The notes under the pieces: model-generated
What the model was told of the DNA's origin: nothing
The model's database searches: none
What the model saw: only the letters and a program-made list of their open reading frames with translations
In this document: one piece after another, positions 37,331 to 46,194 of the stretch
Layout of the letters: each line of letters opens with the position of its first letter
Numbering within the stretch: the stretch's first letter is position 1
Assembly: GCA_002729695.1 (NCBI GenBank)
Contig: PBYQ01000006.1
Coordinates: forward strand, 115,362-179,361
Direction of reading: 5' to 3'
Length of the DNA stretch: 64,000 nucleotides
Origin: Citromicrobium sp.
Lineage (GTDB): Bacteria > Pseudomonadota > Alphaproteobacteria > Sphingomonadales > Sphingomonadaceae
Program-made: the position numbers and the translations under genes

Positions 37331-39703
37331 ATGGAAACCCAAGCTACGTCCTTCGCCGGGGGGCTCGCCGCCTCACGCATTGTCACTTCCGTGAAAGGTC
37401 CTGGACCTCTTCCCGCCAGCCCGAGCCGGCGCTCGCTCGCCATCCTCCTCGGCACCGCGCTCTCGCTTTCGCTGGGGGCGTGCGGTGGCGGATCGAGCCG
37501 CCCGCCCGCTGCAGCGAGCATCCCGGCGCCGGTTGCAACGCCGCCTTCAACGGCTGCACCCGCACCCGCGCCGCCGCCATCGCCGCCCCCTCCGCTCGAT
37601 CCACAGAGCGGCGGCCAACCGCCCGCTGCACAGCAATCGGGGTCGGCCCCGCGTTCCCCCGAAGACGACGACGAGTACCGGGCTAACGGGGTAGCGGGCG
37701 ACTATGTCGATGCGCTCTACGCGCTCGACAATGGCTGGGACGGGTCGGGCGTGCTGGTCGGCGTTCTGGACGAAGGCGTCGAGGAAACGCGCGAGCTGAA
37801 GGGGCAGATATCGGACCTCAGCCGGGATTTCGGCGGCGTTCGGCAGGGCGGCGTGCTGGTGCCTCACGCGACGCTGGGCGGCGAGAACTCCGAACACGGG
37901 ACGCAGGTGGCGACGATCATCGCCGGCCTCAACGACGGTGTGGGCACGCAGGGGTTTGCTCCGGGTGCCAGCATCGTCGTGCTGCGCACCGACGTTCAGG
38001 ACCGCGATGCGGGTACCGACAGCGTCGGTGGCAGCAGCCACGAAGCGATCCGTTACGCGGGCGAGAACGGCGTGCTGATCGTCAATCGATCGATCAGCAA
38101 GGCAATTCCCACGATTTCGAACCGGCTGATGCAGGAGGCAGTGGCCGACTATCGGCGGATGGGCGGCCTGGTCATCAATGCCGCCGGCAATAGCGGCGGC
38201 GACAATCCCAACGATGCGATCGACCTGACGCCCGAGAACGCCGAGGGCTGGCTGTTCGTGGTCGCGCTCGATCCGAATGGGCCGGGGTACGAGCTGGCCG
38301 GCTATTCCAACCGCTGCGGCAGCGCGATGGACCGGTGCGTTGCAGGCGTTGGCACAAGCGTCACCACCGACAATGCGGGCAACGTGGTGCGCTTTTCTGG
38401 GACGAGCGCGGCGACCCCGCAGGTTACCTCGCTGGCGGCGCTGATCCTGCACAAGTGGCCGCAGCTGACCGGCGTGGATGCCGGCAACATCATCCTTTCC
38501 ACCGCCCGCGATATCGGCGCACCCGGGACCGATCCCGTCTTCGGCCACGGCCTCATCGATATGCGCAGCGCGCTCTCGCCGGTCGATCCGACGCTCTCCA
38601 ACGGATCGTTCGCTACGCCGATCGCCACCAGCGGGATGATCGTGCCCCAAGCGTTCGGCGCGGATGCGGGCGAGCAGGTGGCCAACCTGCTGTCCGAGGT
38701 CACTCTGCTCGACGCGTTCGGGCGCGACTACCAAGCCGATCTTTCCGGGCTCGTCCGGCTTTCGGCTCCTTCGTATCGTGACACTGTCGCAGAGCGGCTG
38801 GACCGCGCTGCCAGTGGCAGGACGGCGGCTTTCGGGCTGTCATCCGCGCAGGTTCGCTTCGGCTATCTCACCGATCGCTCGACGGGCTTTGCCTCCCGCA
38901 CACGAAGCAGGATCACCGACGCTGGGGTGGCGATGCGCCTTGGCGATCGAGGCGCCATCGTGACGGCAGGTTACGAAGGGCCGTGGCGGGATGATGCTGC
39001 GTTTCTCGGCCTGGCCCCGCGTGTCGATGCGATGGGCGCCTATATGCCCGCAGGCGGGCTGCGGCTCGCCTACGACCGGCCATGGGGCGATCTTCGGACA
39101 GGCATCTCGGGACACTCGGGCGGCACGCGGGATGGCGACGTGGTGGCGATGACGGGCTGGCTGGCTCGCGATCTCACCGTGCTCAGGCTTGGCTTGCTGG
39201 AAGAGCGGGGGACCATCTTCGGTACGGCAACCGGCACCGGGGGTCTGCGACTGGGCGATGGCGCGCGAACGCTATTCGTCGAACTTTCCAGCAAGGCCTC
39301 GATCGGCCCATGGGATCTCGCAGGCTACGGCAGTCTCGGGACGACCCGGATCCGGCTTGGACCCGACGCGGTGCTGACCGACGCGAGTGCCGTTTCGACC
39401 GCCCGGTTCGGGGTCGAAGTGTCGCGCGAGGCGTTTGGCGGGCGAATCCGCGTTGGGGTGGCGCAACCGCTCGTCGTTATTTCAGGCGCAGGTTCGATCA
39501 CAGTGGGAACGGCCTATAATATAATAGACAGATCGCTCCAGTTCACGAGCAGGGACATCGACCTCACCGGTCGCATCGATCCTCGCATCGCCGTCGGCTT
39601 CGAAAGTGCCGGTCCCCGCTCCAGCGCAAGCGTGGCCGTCACAAGCCGAGCGGATGCAGCGGATACGACCCTTCTCGGCAGCTGGCGCTTCTGGTTTCGG
39701 TAG
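37331..39703 (+). CDS. Exported subtilisin-like (S8) protease with autotransporter-like C-terminus
   Basis: Secreted serine protease of 790 residues. The N-terminus carries a long basic n-region and a lipobox LSLGAC (Cys near 55), then a Pro-rich segment. The S8 triad is intact: Asp147 (VGVLDEGVEE), His189 (SEHGTQVA) and Ser359 (GTSAATP). The last 280 or so residues are rich in alternating hydrophobic strands and end in RFWFR, as expected for an outer-membrane beta-barrel, so the protein may be an S8 autotransporter. Lipobox and barrel together are unusual. It is followed by the PAS-EAL gene after 19 bp. Confidence 0.85.
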   Translation: METQATSFAGGLAASRIVTSVKGPGPLPASPSRRSLAILLGTALSLSLGACGGGSSRPPAAASIPAPVATPPSTAAPAPAPPPSPPPPLDPQSGGQPPAAQQSGSAPRSPEDDDEYRANGVAGDYVDALYALDNGWDGSGVLVGVLDEGVEETRELKGQISDLSRDFGGVRQGGVLVPHATLGGENSEHGTQVATIIAGLNDGVGTQGFAPGASIVVLRTDVQDRDAGTDSVGGSSHEAIRYAGENGVLIVNRSISKAIPTISNRLMQEAVADYRRMGGLVINAAGNSGGDNPNDAIDLTPENAEGWLFVVALDPNGPGYELAGYSNRCGSAMDRCVAGVGTSVTTDNAGNVVRFSGTSAATPQVTSLAALILHKWPQLTGVDAGNIILSTARDIGAPGTDPVFGHGLIDMRSALSPVDPTLSNGSFATPIATSGMIVPQAFGADAGEQVANLLSEVTLLDAFGRDYQADLSGLVRLSAPSYRDTVAERLDRAASGRTAAFGLSSAQVRFGYLTDRSTGFASRTRSRITDAGVAMRLGDRGAIVTAGYEGPWRDDAAFLGLAPRVDAMGAYMPAGGLRLAYDRPWGDLRTGISGHSGGTRDGDVVAMTGWLARDLTVLRLGLLEERGTIFGTATGTGGLRLGDGARTLFVELSSKASIGPWDLAGYGSLGTTRIRLGPDAVLTDASAVSTARFGVEVSREAFGGRIRVGVAQPLVVISGAGSITVGTAYNIIDRSLQFTSRDIDLTGRIDPRIAVGFESAGPRSSASVAVTSRADAADTTLLGSWRFWFR

Positions 39704-39722
39704 CAGGTTCTCAGGTGCATTC

Positions 39723-42050
39723 ATGATCCACTTCGACCCATCGAATGCAGAAGCCATCTACGAAAAGCTCTCGTCAATTCTCGTGCAAAACCTCACCGGG
39801 TTGAGTGCGTCGGCGGTCCCAGAGGCACCTGTCGAACGCACTCGGGTGGCATCCGAAACAGCCCTCGCCGATGTGCCGATGGACGAGATCGCCCAGGGGT
39901 CGCCCGCGGACGCCGAAAAGATCGCAGCGCAGGTCGTCGCGGCAAGTGGCGATGCCATCATCGCGTCTGACCAGAATGGCGCGATCATATTCTGGAACCG
40001 CGCCGCTGCGCAGATGTTCGGCTATTCGGCATCCGAGGCCCTCGGCCAGCCAGTCTCGATCCTGATACCCGAACCCTTGGTCGCGGGGCACACGCAGGCC
40101 TATGCCAACGCCGTGAATGGTGGTCCGACCACATTGGTCGGGGCCCCTGTGGAACTGGTGGCCCAGCGGGCGGACGGGTCGCAATTCCCCATCGAACTCT
40201 CCCTCACACCATGGGACGAAAGCGCCGTCAGGCGCGGCTACGCGGCCATCGTGCGGGACATCAGCGACCGGAAGCAACTGGCGAAGGAGCGCGAGGACGC
40301 ACGCGCCTTCCTGACCACGGTGGTATCCCAGATGCCGGCCATGTTTTTCGTCAAGGATGCGCACACGCGCGAATATCTGCTGATCAACGAATTCGCCGAA
40401 CGCACCATCGGGCGCCCGGCGAGCGAGGTGATCGGCAAGACCGACGTGGAGCTGTTTCCGGCTTTCGGGCAGGCCTACATGGATCGCGACACGCGCGTGC
40501 TCAATGCCGACGGTCCCTTGACCTTCGAGAGCGAATTCGTGCGCGAAGATGGTCAGCGATCGATACTCAAGACTACCAGGGCGGTGATCTCCGGCGCCAA
40601 CCCGTCGGATCGCTATATCCTCGGCGTATCGGAAGACGTGACGCGCACCCGCCGGGCAGAGGCAGAGGTGCTCCGCCTCGCGCTGCACGATGCGCTGACC
40701 GGATTGGGCAACGCAGCCAGCCTGACCAGCCGCATCCACGAACTGATCGATTCGAAGACCGCATTTGCGATGCTCAGCATCGATCTGGATCGCTTCAAGT
40801 CTATCAACGACCAGTTCGGTCACGATGTCGGGGACGCGGTGCTGACCCAGTTTGCCCTGCGCCTGCGTGCTGCGACCGGCGATCGCGGCTTCCTCGCCAG
40901 AACCGGTGGCAATGAATTTGCCGTCATTCTGACCGGGAGGCAGCTTCAGAAACGGGCGCTCAAGGTCTCGACAGGCATCGTGCGGAGGACTTGCGAGCCT
41001 TTCGAAGTTCACGGCGGGACCGCGCATTGCGGTGCTTCGGTAGGCATCGTGCTCTGCCCGGAAGATGGCGACTGTCCCGCGAAATTGCGCGAGCGGGTCG
41101 ACCTCGCGCTGTATCGCGCGAAGCGGGGCGGAGGCGGCAATTCGTGCTTCTTCAACCGCGAGATGGACCTTGCGGAACATGACCGGCGCAAGCTTGAGGG
41201 CGACTTGCGGCTGGCGATCGCCAGGGGCGAGATCGATCTGGCCTACCAGCCGGTCGTGTGCGCGCGCACGGGCCGGATCAAGAGCTGCGAGGCGCTGGCG
41301 CGATGGACCCACCCGTCGCGCGGACCCATCGGCCCCGACATCTTCATCTCGCTGGCCGAGGAGTGCGGCCTGATCGGGAAGCTGGGTGAAGACCTGCTGC
41401 GCAAGGCATGCCGCGATGCGCTTTCCTGGCCTGCCGACGTGAGCGTTGCCGTCAATCTGTCGGCGAACCAGTTCAGAAATCACACTTTGCCGCAAATGGT
41501 TGGCAAGGTGCTGGCCGAGACCGGGCTCAACCCCCGACGGCTGCAACTGGAAGTCACGGAATCGCTGGTCATCACCGACGTCGAGGGGACGCTTCGGCAA
41601 CTGCGCGACCTGCGCGCCCAGGGCATCCAGATCCTGATGGACGATTTCGGAACGGGCTATTGCTCGCTCAGCTATTTCCAGCAGTTCTGCTTCGACAAGG
41701 TGAAACTGGACAAGAGCTTCGTCCGCGACGTCGCCGTGCGCGAATCGCGGGCGATCATCGAAGCGGTGATCGGGCTGGGGCAGAAGCTGGACATGGGCAT
41801 CGTCGCCGAGGGCGTCGAGACGGAGCAGCAGATGGGGCTTTTGGTCGAGACGGGCTGCACCCACCTGCAAGGCTACCTGTTCGGACGCCCGATGCCAAAA
41901 GGCCCGATCGTCGACCTCCTCTACAGCTCATCGTGCCAGCCAGGCGTCATCGCGGATCCTGGCATTGGTCTCGATTACCACGCGACTGCGTATCGGGAGC
42001 GTCTCCGGAACAGCCAAGGGGAATACGATCGCCAAGCCTGTGCGGGCTGA
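39723..42050 (+). CDS. PAS-PAS-GGNEF-EAL protein, probable c-di-GMP phosphodiesterase
   Basis: Signal protein of 775 residues that senses an input through two PAS domains (about 75-200, with IIFWNRAAAQMFGYSASEA, and about 205-320) and should act on c-di-GMP. The GGDEF motif reads GGNEF (residues 395-399), which usually means loss of cyclase activity, though such domains can bind GTP and activate the EAL partner. The EAL domain has E523-A-L and DDFGTGYCSL with the metal-binding Asp pair, so phosphodiesterase activity is likely. No membrane segment is obvious. Start ATG 39723. Its location among surface-protein genes suggests a link to attachment. Confidence 0.88.
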   Translation: MIHFDPSNAEAIYEKLSSILVQNLTGLSASAVPEAPVERTRVASETALADVPMDEIAQGSPADAEKIAAQVVAASGDAIIASDQNGAIIFWNRAAAQMFGYSASEALGQPVSILIPEPLVAGHTQAYANAVNGGPTTLVGAPVELVAQRADGSQFPIELSLTPWDESAVRRGYAAIVRDISDRKQLAKEREDARAFLTTVVSQMPAMFFVKDAHTREYLLINEFAERTIGRPASEVIGKTDVELFPAFGQAYMDRDTRVLNADGPLTFESEFVREDGQRSILKTTRAVISGANPSDRYILGVSEDVTRTRRAEAEVLRLALHDALTGLGNAASLTSRIHELIDSKTAFAMLSIDLDRFKSINDQFGHDVGDAVLTQFALRLRAATGDRGFLARTGGNEFAVILTGRQLQKRALKVSTGIVRRTCEPFEVHGGTAHCGASVGIVLCPEDGDCPAKLRERVDLALYRAKRGGGGNSCFFNREMDLAEHDRRKLEGDLRLAIARGEIDLAYQPVVCARTGRIKSCEALARWTHPSRGPIGPDIFISLAEECGLIGKLGEDLLRKACRDALSWPADVSVAVNLSANQFRNHTLPQMVGKVLAETGLNPRRLQLEVTESLVITDVEGTLRQLRDLRAQGIQILMDDFGTGYCSLSYFQQFCFDKVKLDKSFVRDVAVRESRAIIEAVIGLGQKLDMGIVAEGVETEQQMGLLVETGCTHLQGYLFGRPMPKGPIVDLLYSSSCQPGVIADPGIGLDYHATAYRERLRNSQGEYDRQACAG

Positions 42051-42115
42051 CTGCGGCGGGGAACCTTGCGCGTCTGGTGGATGCACGGCTGGCCCGGAAG
42101 CGAGGTTGGGTGCGC

Positions 42116-42154
42116 AAAAAGGAGGGCCGCGGCACCCGGGTGCTGCGGCCCTCC
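42116..42154 (-). terminator. Rho-independent terminator of the trimeric autotransporter gene
   Basis: Read on the minus strand: an almost perfect long hairpin (42121-42154; outer 10-bp arms GGAGGGCCGC/GCGGCCCTCC, inner GCACC/GGTGC) followed by TTTTT (complement of 42116-42120). Confidence 0.9.
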
Positions 42155-42202
42155 CTTCAGGCGGGCGTCGGGGGGGTGGGACGCCTGGGGGTCAGCCTGG
42201 GA

Positions 42203-44821
42203 TCAGAAGCTGAAGCCAGCACCCGCACTGAAGCCGCCGTTTCCACGAGTATCGACCGTCGCGCCGGCCTTCAGCACGCCCCGGCCTTCGCTGAAGGTCG
42301 TCGACATGCCCACCGCGAAGGCGGTTTCGCCGCGATAGTGCGCGATACCGCCGCCGACCATCGATCGACCTTCGCTGATCGTCTGCGGAATTCCCGAGAC
42401 AGCCATCGCGCTGGCGGTGCCTGCCGCAGCATCCTGCCGCAGTTCGCGAAGGTCGAAGTCGAGCTGGGCGATGCCTGCCTGCAGATCGTTGAAGCGCAGG
42501 TCGGTATAGGCGCGAGAGTCCGCCATCGCCGAGGCAAGGCCGCTTTGCAGCTGGCCCAGATTGACCGCATCGGAGTTGCTCGTCCCGGCAGCGAGATTGT
42601 GCAGGGCGACAGGGGCGCCTGCGTCCGCGCCGACCAGCGCAACATCGTTGGTCACCGTGCCGCCATTGCTGACGTTCGGATTGTCCGGGTCCGAATATTG
42701 CACCGCGACCGTGGTGCTGCCCGCCAGGTTGTTGTTGATGGCCGCAATATTGGCCGTGTTCTGGTCGATATCGGTGCGGTTGCGGGATACCTCGGCGTTG
42801 GTCGCCGCGAGTTGGCCGCCATTGACCGCGTCAGTCGACCCGGCAGCGACCGTGCCCGCCGCCACGTTGGTCAGCGTGACGGGCGCACCGCCGGTTCCCA
42901 TCAGCGCAGCCGTGCTGGTCGGCACGGTGCTGGCAACACTCGGATCGGTATCCGAAACATAGCCGATCGGGACATTGGCGAGCTGGCTCTGCACGAGAGT
43001 GATCTGGGCCGAGTTGTCGGTTACCCGCGCGTCGATATTGGTGACGCTGGTGCTCAGGCTATCGATGTTGCCCTCGTTCACCGTGACCCGCGTGTCGAGG
43101 CCGGCGATATCGCCTTCGTTGACGGTCACTCGCGTATCGAGCGAAGCAATGTCGCCTTCGTTCACGGTGACCCGGCCATCGAGATTGGCGATGTCGCCTT
43201 CGTTGATCGCGACGCGTGAATCGAGGTCGGCAATATCGCGTTCGTTGATCGTCACGCGCCCGTCGAGATCGCCGATCGCATCGGCGTTGGCGGCGACCGC
43301 CTGGTTGGTCGCAAATAGCTGCGCGCCGTTGACGGCATCGTCGGATGTGGCGCTCACATCCCCGGCGGCAACGTTCGACACGGTCGTGCCGCCTGCGCCA
43401 TCGAGCGTGAGCGAGGTCCGCGATGCATCGTCGTAGAGGACCGCCAGCGCATTGCCCGAACTGCTATCGCCCAGCGAGGCGATGGCATCGGTATTGGCCT
43501 GTATCGCAGCCGTGTTGGTGTCGACCTGCTGGTTGGTCGCAAACAGCTGGCTTCCGTTGACCGCCTCGGTCGAGCCTGCGGCAAGGTTTCCGGCTGCCAC
43601 ATTGCCCAGTGTGACGGCGGCGCCGGTATCTGCGCCGATCAGGGCGGCGCTGTTGGTGGGCACCGTACTGGCGACGGTCGGGTCGGTATCGCTGACGTAG
43701 CCGATGGGCACATTGCCCAGCGAGGACTGGAGCGCCGCAATGTCGGTCGTGTTCTGGGTCACCCGGGTATCGATGGTGGTGACGGTGTCGTCGAGATTGG
43801 AGATATCCAGCGCGTTGATCCTCACCCGGTCGTCCAGATCGCCGATATCGCCGGTATTGATCGCCACCTGCTGATTGGTCGCGAACAGCTGGGAGCCGTT
43901 CACCGCTTCTGTCGAGCCGGCGCTGACCGTTCCGTCTGCAAGGTTGGAGACGGTCGTGCCACCTGTGCCAGCAAGCGTGACGCTGGTCTGTGCCGCGCCG
44001 TCATATTGCACGCCATTGCCCAGATCGACCTGGAGCGCGTCGATCGCGCCCTGAACCTGGCCGACGGTCGCAGCATCGGTTGCCTCGGTGCCCGGTGCAA
44101 CATTGGTGATCTGCCGCAGGCTGTCGGGTGCGCCGACCGAGACGGTTCCGACCGAGCTGTACGAGCCCGTCAGGAAAGGCGCGGTGTATCCGGTCGAGGC
44201 ACCGCGATCGGCGATCGACTCGTTGCCCAGCGCGACACTGTTGGCGGCGGTAGCGCTGGAATTGGTCCCGATGGCGATGGCGCCGTTCGCACCGACGGCG
44301 GTGCTGGCATTGTTGCCGAACGCGATCGCGTCGAGTTCACCGGCGGTGGCGACCTGGCCATTGCCCAGTCCGGTGATCTGGTTGCCGCCGATGGCAAGCC
44401 CCGATGGGTCGTTCAGGGTGTAGCCGTCGGCGGTGATGTTGCAGGCGGAATCGGGGGCGAGGACCGTGCCGCTGGTATCGGCAACTCGCAATGCAATCGG
44501 ATCGCCGTCGGCATAGGCTTGCAGCGTATCGGACGCGCCGATGTTCACATCGTCGAGAGTGAGCAGCGGGTCGCCGAGGATCGAAATGCCCAGCAGCGCA
44601 TCGTAAAGGCCCTCCACCGCGTCGGCGGTAGGTACGGCAACGTCGCCCACGATGTCGGTGACCGCCGATGGTTCGAGGCTGATGCCCGTACACACATCGA
44701 CAACCGGCTGCAAAGCCTGCGCGCGGACCGGCGCCGTGAGCTGGGGCGCAGCCCCTACGGCCACCAGTGCGGCAGTAGCGAACAGCGTACTATGTATTCT
44801 AGTACTTTTACTTAGGGTCAT
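42203..44821 (-). CDS. YadA-like trimeric autotransporter adhesin
   Basis: Surface adhesin (type Vc secretion) of 872 residues. I start it at ATG 44821, which has AGGGAG 6 bp upstream; an ATG at 44839 lacks a ribosome site. A signal peptide (about 1-34) precedes a head region with YadA-head-like short repeats. Neck/stalk modules follow, with repeated AVNGSQLFATNQ and NVPIGYVSDTDP segments. Then comes a coiled-coil stalk of 14-residue repeats, and a C-terminal YadA anchor of about 75 residues (GIAHYRGETAFAVGMS) ending GAGFSF, with the required terminal Phe. The stalk contains VxxN pattern layers typical of these trimers. A terminator follows. Confidence 0.92.
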   Translation of the reverse strand: MTLSKSTRIHSTLFATAALVAVGAAPQLTAPVRAQALQPVVDVCTGISLEPSAVTDIVGDVAVPTADAVEGLYDALLGISILGDPLLTLDDVNIGASDTLQAYADGDPIALRVADTSGTVLAPDSACNITADGYTLNDPSGLAIGGNQITGLGNGQVATAGELDAIAFGNNASTAVGANGAIAIGTNSSATAANSVALGNESIADRGASTGYTAPFLTGSYSSVGTVSVGAPDSLRQITNVAPGTEATDAATVGQVQGAIDALQVDLGNGVQYDGAAQTSVTLAGTGGTTVSNLADGTVSAGSTEAVNGSQLFATNQQVAINTGDIGDLDDRVRINALDISNLDDTVTTIDTRVTQNTTDIAALQSSLGNVPIGYVSDTDPTVASTVPTNSAALIGADTGAAVTLGNVAAGNLAAGSTEAVNGSQLFATNQQVDTNTAAIQANTDAIASLGDSSSGNALAVLYDDASRTSLTLDGAGGTTVSNVAAGDVSATSDDAVNGAQLFATNQAVAANADAIGDLDGRVTINERDIADLDSRVAINEGDIANLDGRVTVNEGDIASLDTRVTVNEGDIAGLDTRVTVNEGNIDSLSTSVTNIDARVTDNSAQITLVQSQLANVPIGYVSDTDPSVASTVPTSTAALMGTGGAPVTLTNVAAGTVAAGSTDAVNGGQLAATNAEVSRNRTDIDQNTANIAAINNNLAGSTTVAVQYSDPDNPNVSNGGTVTNDVALVGADAGAPVALHNLAAGTSNSDAVNLGQLQSGLASAMADSRAYTDLRFNDLQAGIAQLDFDLRELRQDAAAGTASAMAVSGIPQTISEGRSMVGGGIAHYRGETAFAVGMSTTFSEGRGVLKAGATVDTRGNGGFSAGAGFSF
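43067..43276 (-). repeat. Five 42-bp in-frame tandem repeats in the adhesin stalk
   Basis: Five consecutive 42-bp units (43067-43108, 43109-43150, 43151-43192, 43193-43234, 43235-43276) encode 14-residue repeats of the form VTVNEGDIASLDTR, two heptads each. Asn falls four positions after the preceding core Val and four before the next core Ile, as in Asn-in-core layers of trimeric autotransporter stalks. The repeats could expand or contract and so vary adhesin length. Confidence 0.85.
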
Positions 44822-45155
44822 GAAGCTCTCCCTGTTCATGATCGCGAACGGATGTTCTTTGCGAAGACCAGAGGAGGCTATGAGAGCGGAGTTAAGGCAT
44901 TAAAAAGCTTGGGAAATTTGAAATTGCGCAAATTACATTACTTTCTTCCATGCCATCAAGAGGCGCAGATTAACCTATGTTCTGCGCGAAAAATGGGCAC
45001 TCCGAACGCCAATTTCCGAAGGCTTCTCCCACTCTGCAACCACTCCGCCGACGAAGCCTTTGACGCAAAACGCGTAAATTCCGAAATCTCCAGAGGGTGG
45101 TCAGGAATTCCTTAGGATTCCAAATTACATTGTATTTTGAGGCTCTTGGGATAAG
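44822..45155. promoter_or_regulatory. Divergent intergenic region between adhesin and PAS regulator
   Basis: This 334-bp region has a clearly lower G+C than its surroundings and must hold the promoters for both genes. CAAATTACATT occurs twice in the same orientation, at 44929-44939 and 45121-45131, the second 25 bp before the regulator start. No gene is visible in it; short frames are uncoded noise. Confidence 0.5.
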
Positions 45156-46169
45156 ATGGCAGCTGAAATGGGGGAGATTGAAGTGGCATCCGAAAGGGGC
45201 AAACCGCACAATATCGACCGCAATGCCTGCCATTCCGCGGAGCCGCTGCGGCTCGTCGTCGAAATCGATACGCCGAGAAGCACCGGTGTTCCGGCGGCGA
45301 ATTTCGTCCGGTCATTTTCGAAATGGCGGGATGAGGCTTTAGTAAAACCCGTTTTCGTCGCCAATCACGGCCGTATTACCCACGCATTGATCGGTATCGA
45401 CCAGTTCGACAGATTTAGCGAAGGGCAGAACGCGCAAGCGGCCGACGTCAATCCGTTCGGACTCGCGGAATGGATCGACGAGGCGGTCATCGTGTGCGAC
45501 CGCGATCTGGTGGTGGAGTCGATGAACAGGGTCGCGTCGGCGGCTTGCCGCATGTCCAATTCGCAATGCGTGGGCCGAAATCTCTACGACTGCCTGCCCC
45601 AGCTGCGCGGCACGCTGTTCGATGTCCATCTGATGCGAACCGTGGAGGCGAACGAGTCCACATCGGCCGACATTCCGTCGCCCTTGCGCGAAGGCGGCTG
45701 GCTGCGTCTGCAGTCTTTCCCCCTGCACGAGCGCAATGTCCTGTTGTTCAGGGACATTACCGAAGAGGTCGAGCGCCACCGGCTTGCCGACGTGAAGGCG
45801 GCTCTGATCGAGGCGATGGCGGTCCACAACGCGATCGGATACGTCCGCGTGACGGTGAGCGGGCAGATCGAGCGGGTGGACGAGCCGTTCTGCGATCTCC
45901 TCGGCGTTCGCGAAGACCGGTTGCGCGGCGCCAACCTGGTGGAACTCGTGAGCCGCGAAAAGCGCGTGGAATTCAAGTCCGCGCTGCAAGAGGCGATGAG
46001 CGGCGAGGGGCCACGCAGGCTCGTTTCGAGCTTCATTTCGAATGGTGGCGAAACCGACGAGGTCGTGGCGGCCATCGTCCAGTTGCGAGGTGCCTATGGT
46101 GCCGAGGGTGCGGTCATCCTGTTGACCCCGGCCGACGTCGCGATGCCCTGGGGCCCCAAGGGAAAATAG
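45156..46169 (+). CDS. PAS-domain regulator with a Phd/YefM-like N-terminus
   Basis: A 337-residue protein with no catalytic output domain. Residues about 45-90 (FSKWRDEALVKPVFVANHGR then ALIGIDQFDRF) match the pattern of Phd/YefM antitoxin-type DNA-binding domains (a helix, PVxVxxHGR, then a strand and helix). Two PAS-like domains follow (about 100-205, EWIDEAVIVCDRDLVVESMN; and about 220-330). I infer a PAS-controlled transcription factor, probably acting on the divergent adhesin gene. Start is uncertain: ATG 45156, or GTG 45183, which has GGGGGAG at good spacing. No toxin gene is adjacent. Confidence 0.65.
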   Translation: MAAEMGEIEVASERGKPHNIDRNACHSAEPLRLVVEIDTPRSTGVPAANFVRSFSKWRDEALVKPVFVANHGRITHALIGIDQFDRFSEGQNAQAADVNPFGLAEWIDEAVIVCDRDLVVESMNRVASAACRMSNSQCVGRNLYDCLPQLRGTLFDVHLMRTVEANESTSADIPSPLREGGWLRLQSFPLHERNVLLFRDITEEVERHRLADVKAALIEAMAVHNAIGYVRVTVSGQIERVDEPFCDLLGVREDRLRGANLVELVSREKRVEFKSALQEAMSGEGPRRLVSSFISNGGETDEVVAAIVQLRGAYGAEGAVILLTPADVAMPWGPKGK

Positions 46170-46194
46170 GCCCCGAGGGGCGAGCGCCCGCGCG

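Noticed and set aside
39774..41870. A 698-residue minus-strand frame opposite the PAS-EAL gene
   Set aside because: Antisense shadow of a gene with intact PAS, GGNEF and EAL motifs.
43067..43276. CRISPR array
   Set aside because: The 42-bp units are contiguous, imperfect and in frame in the adhesin; there are no spacers or cas genes.
45156..46169. Type II toxin-antitoxin pair
   Set aside because: Although the N-terminus looks like Phd/YefM, no toxin-sized gene is adjacent on the same strand, and the C-terminus is PAS, not a toxin-binding tail.
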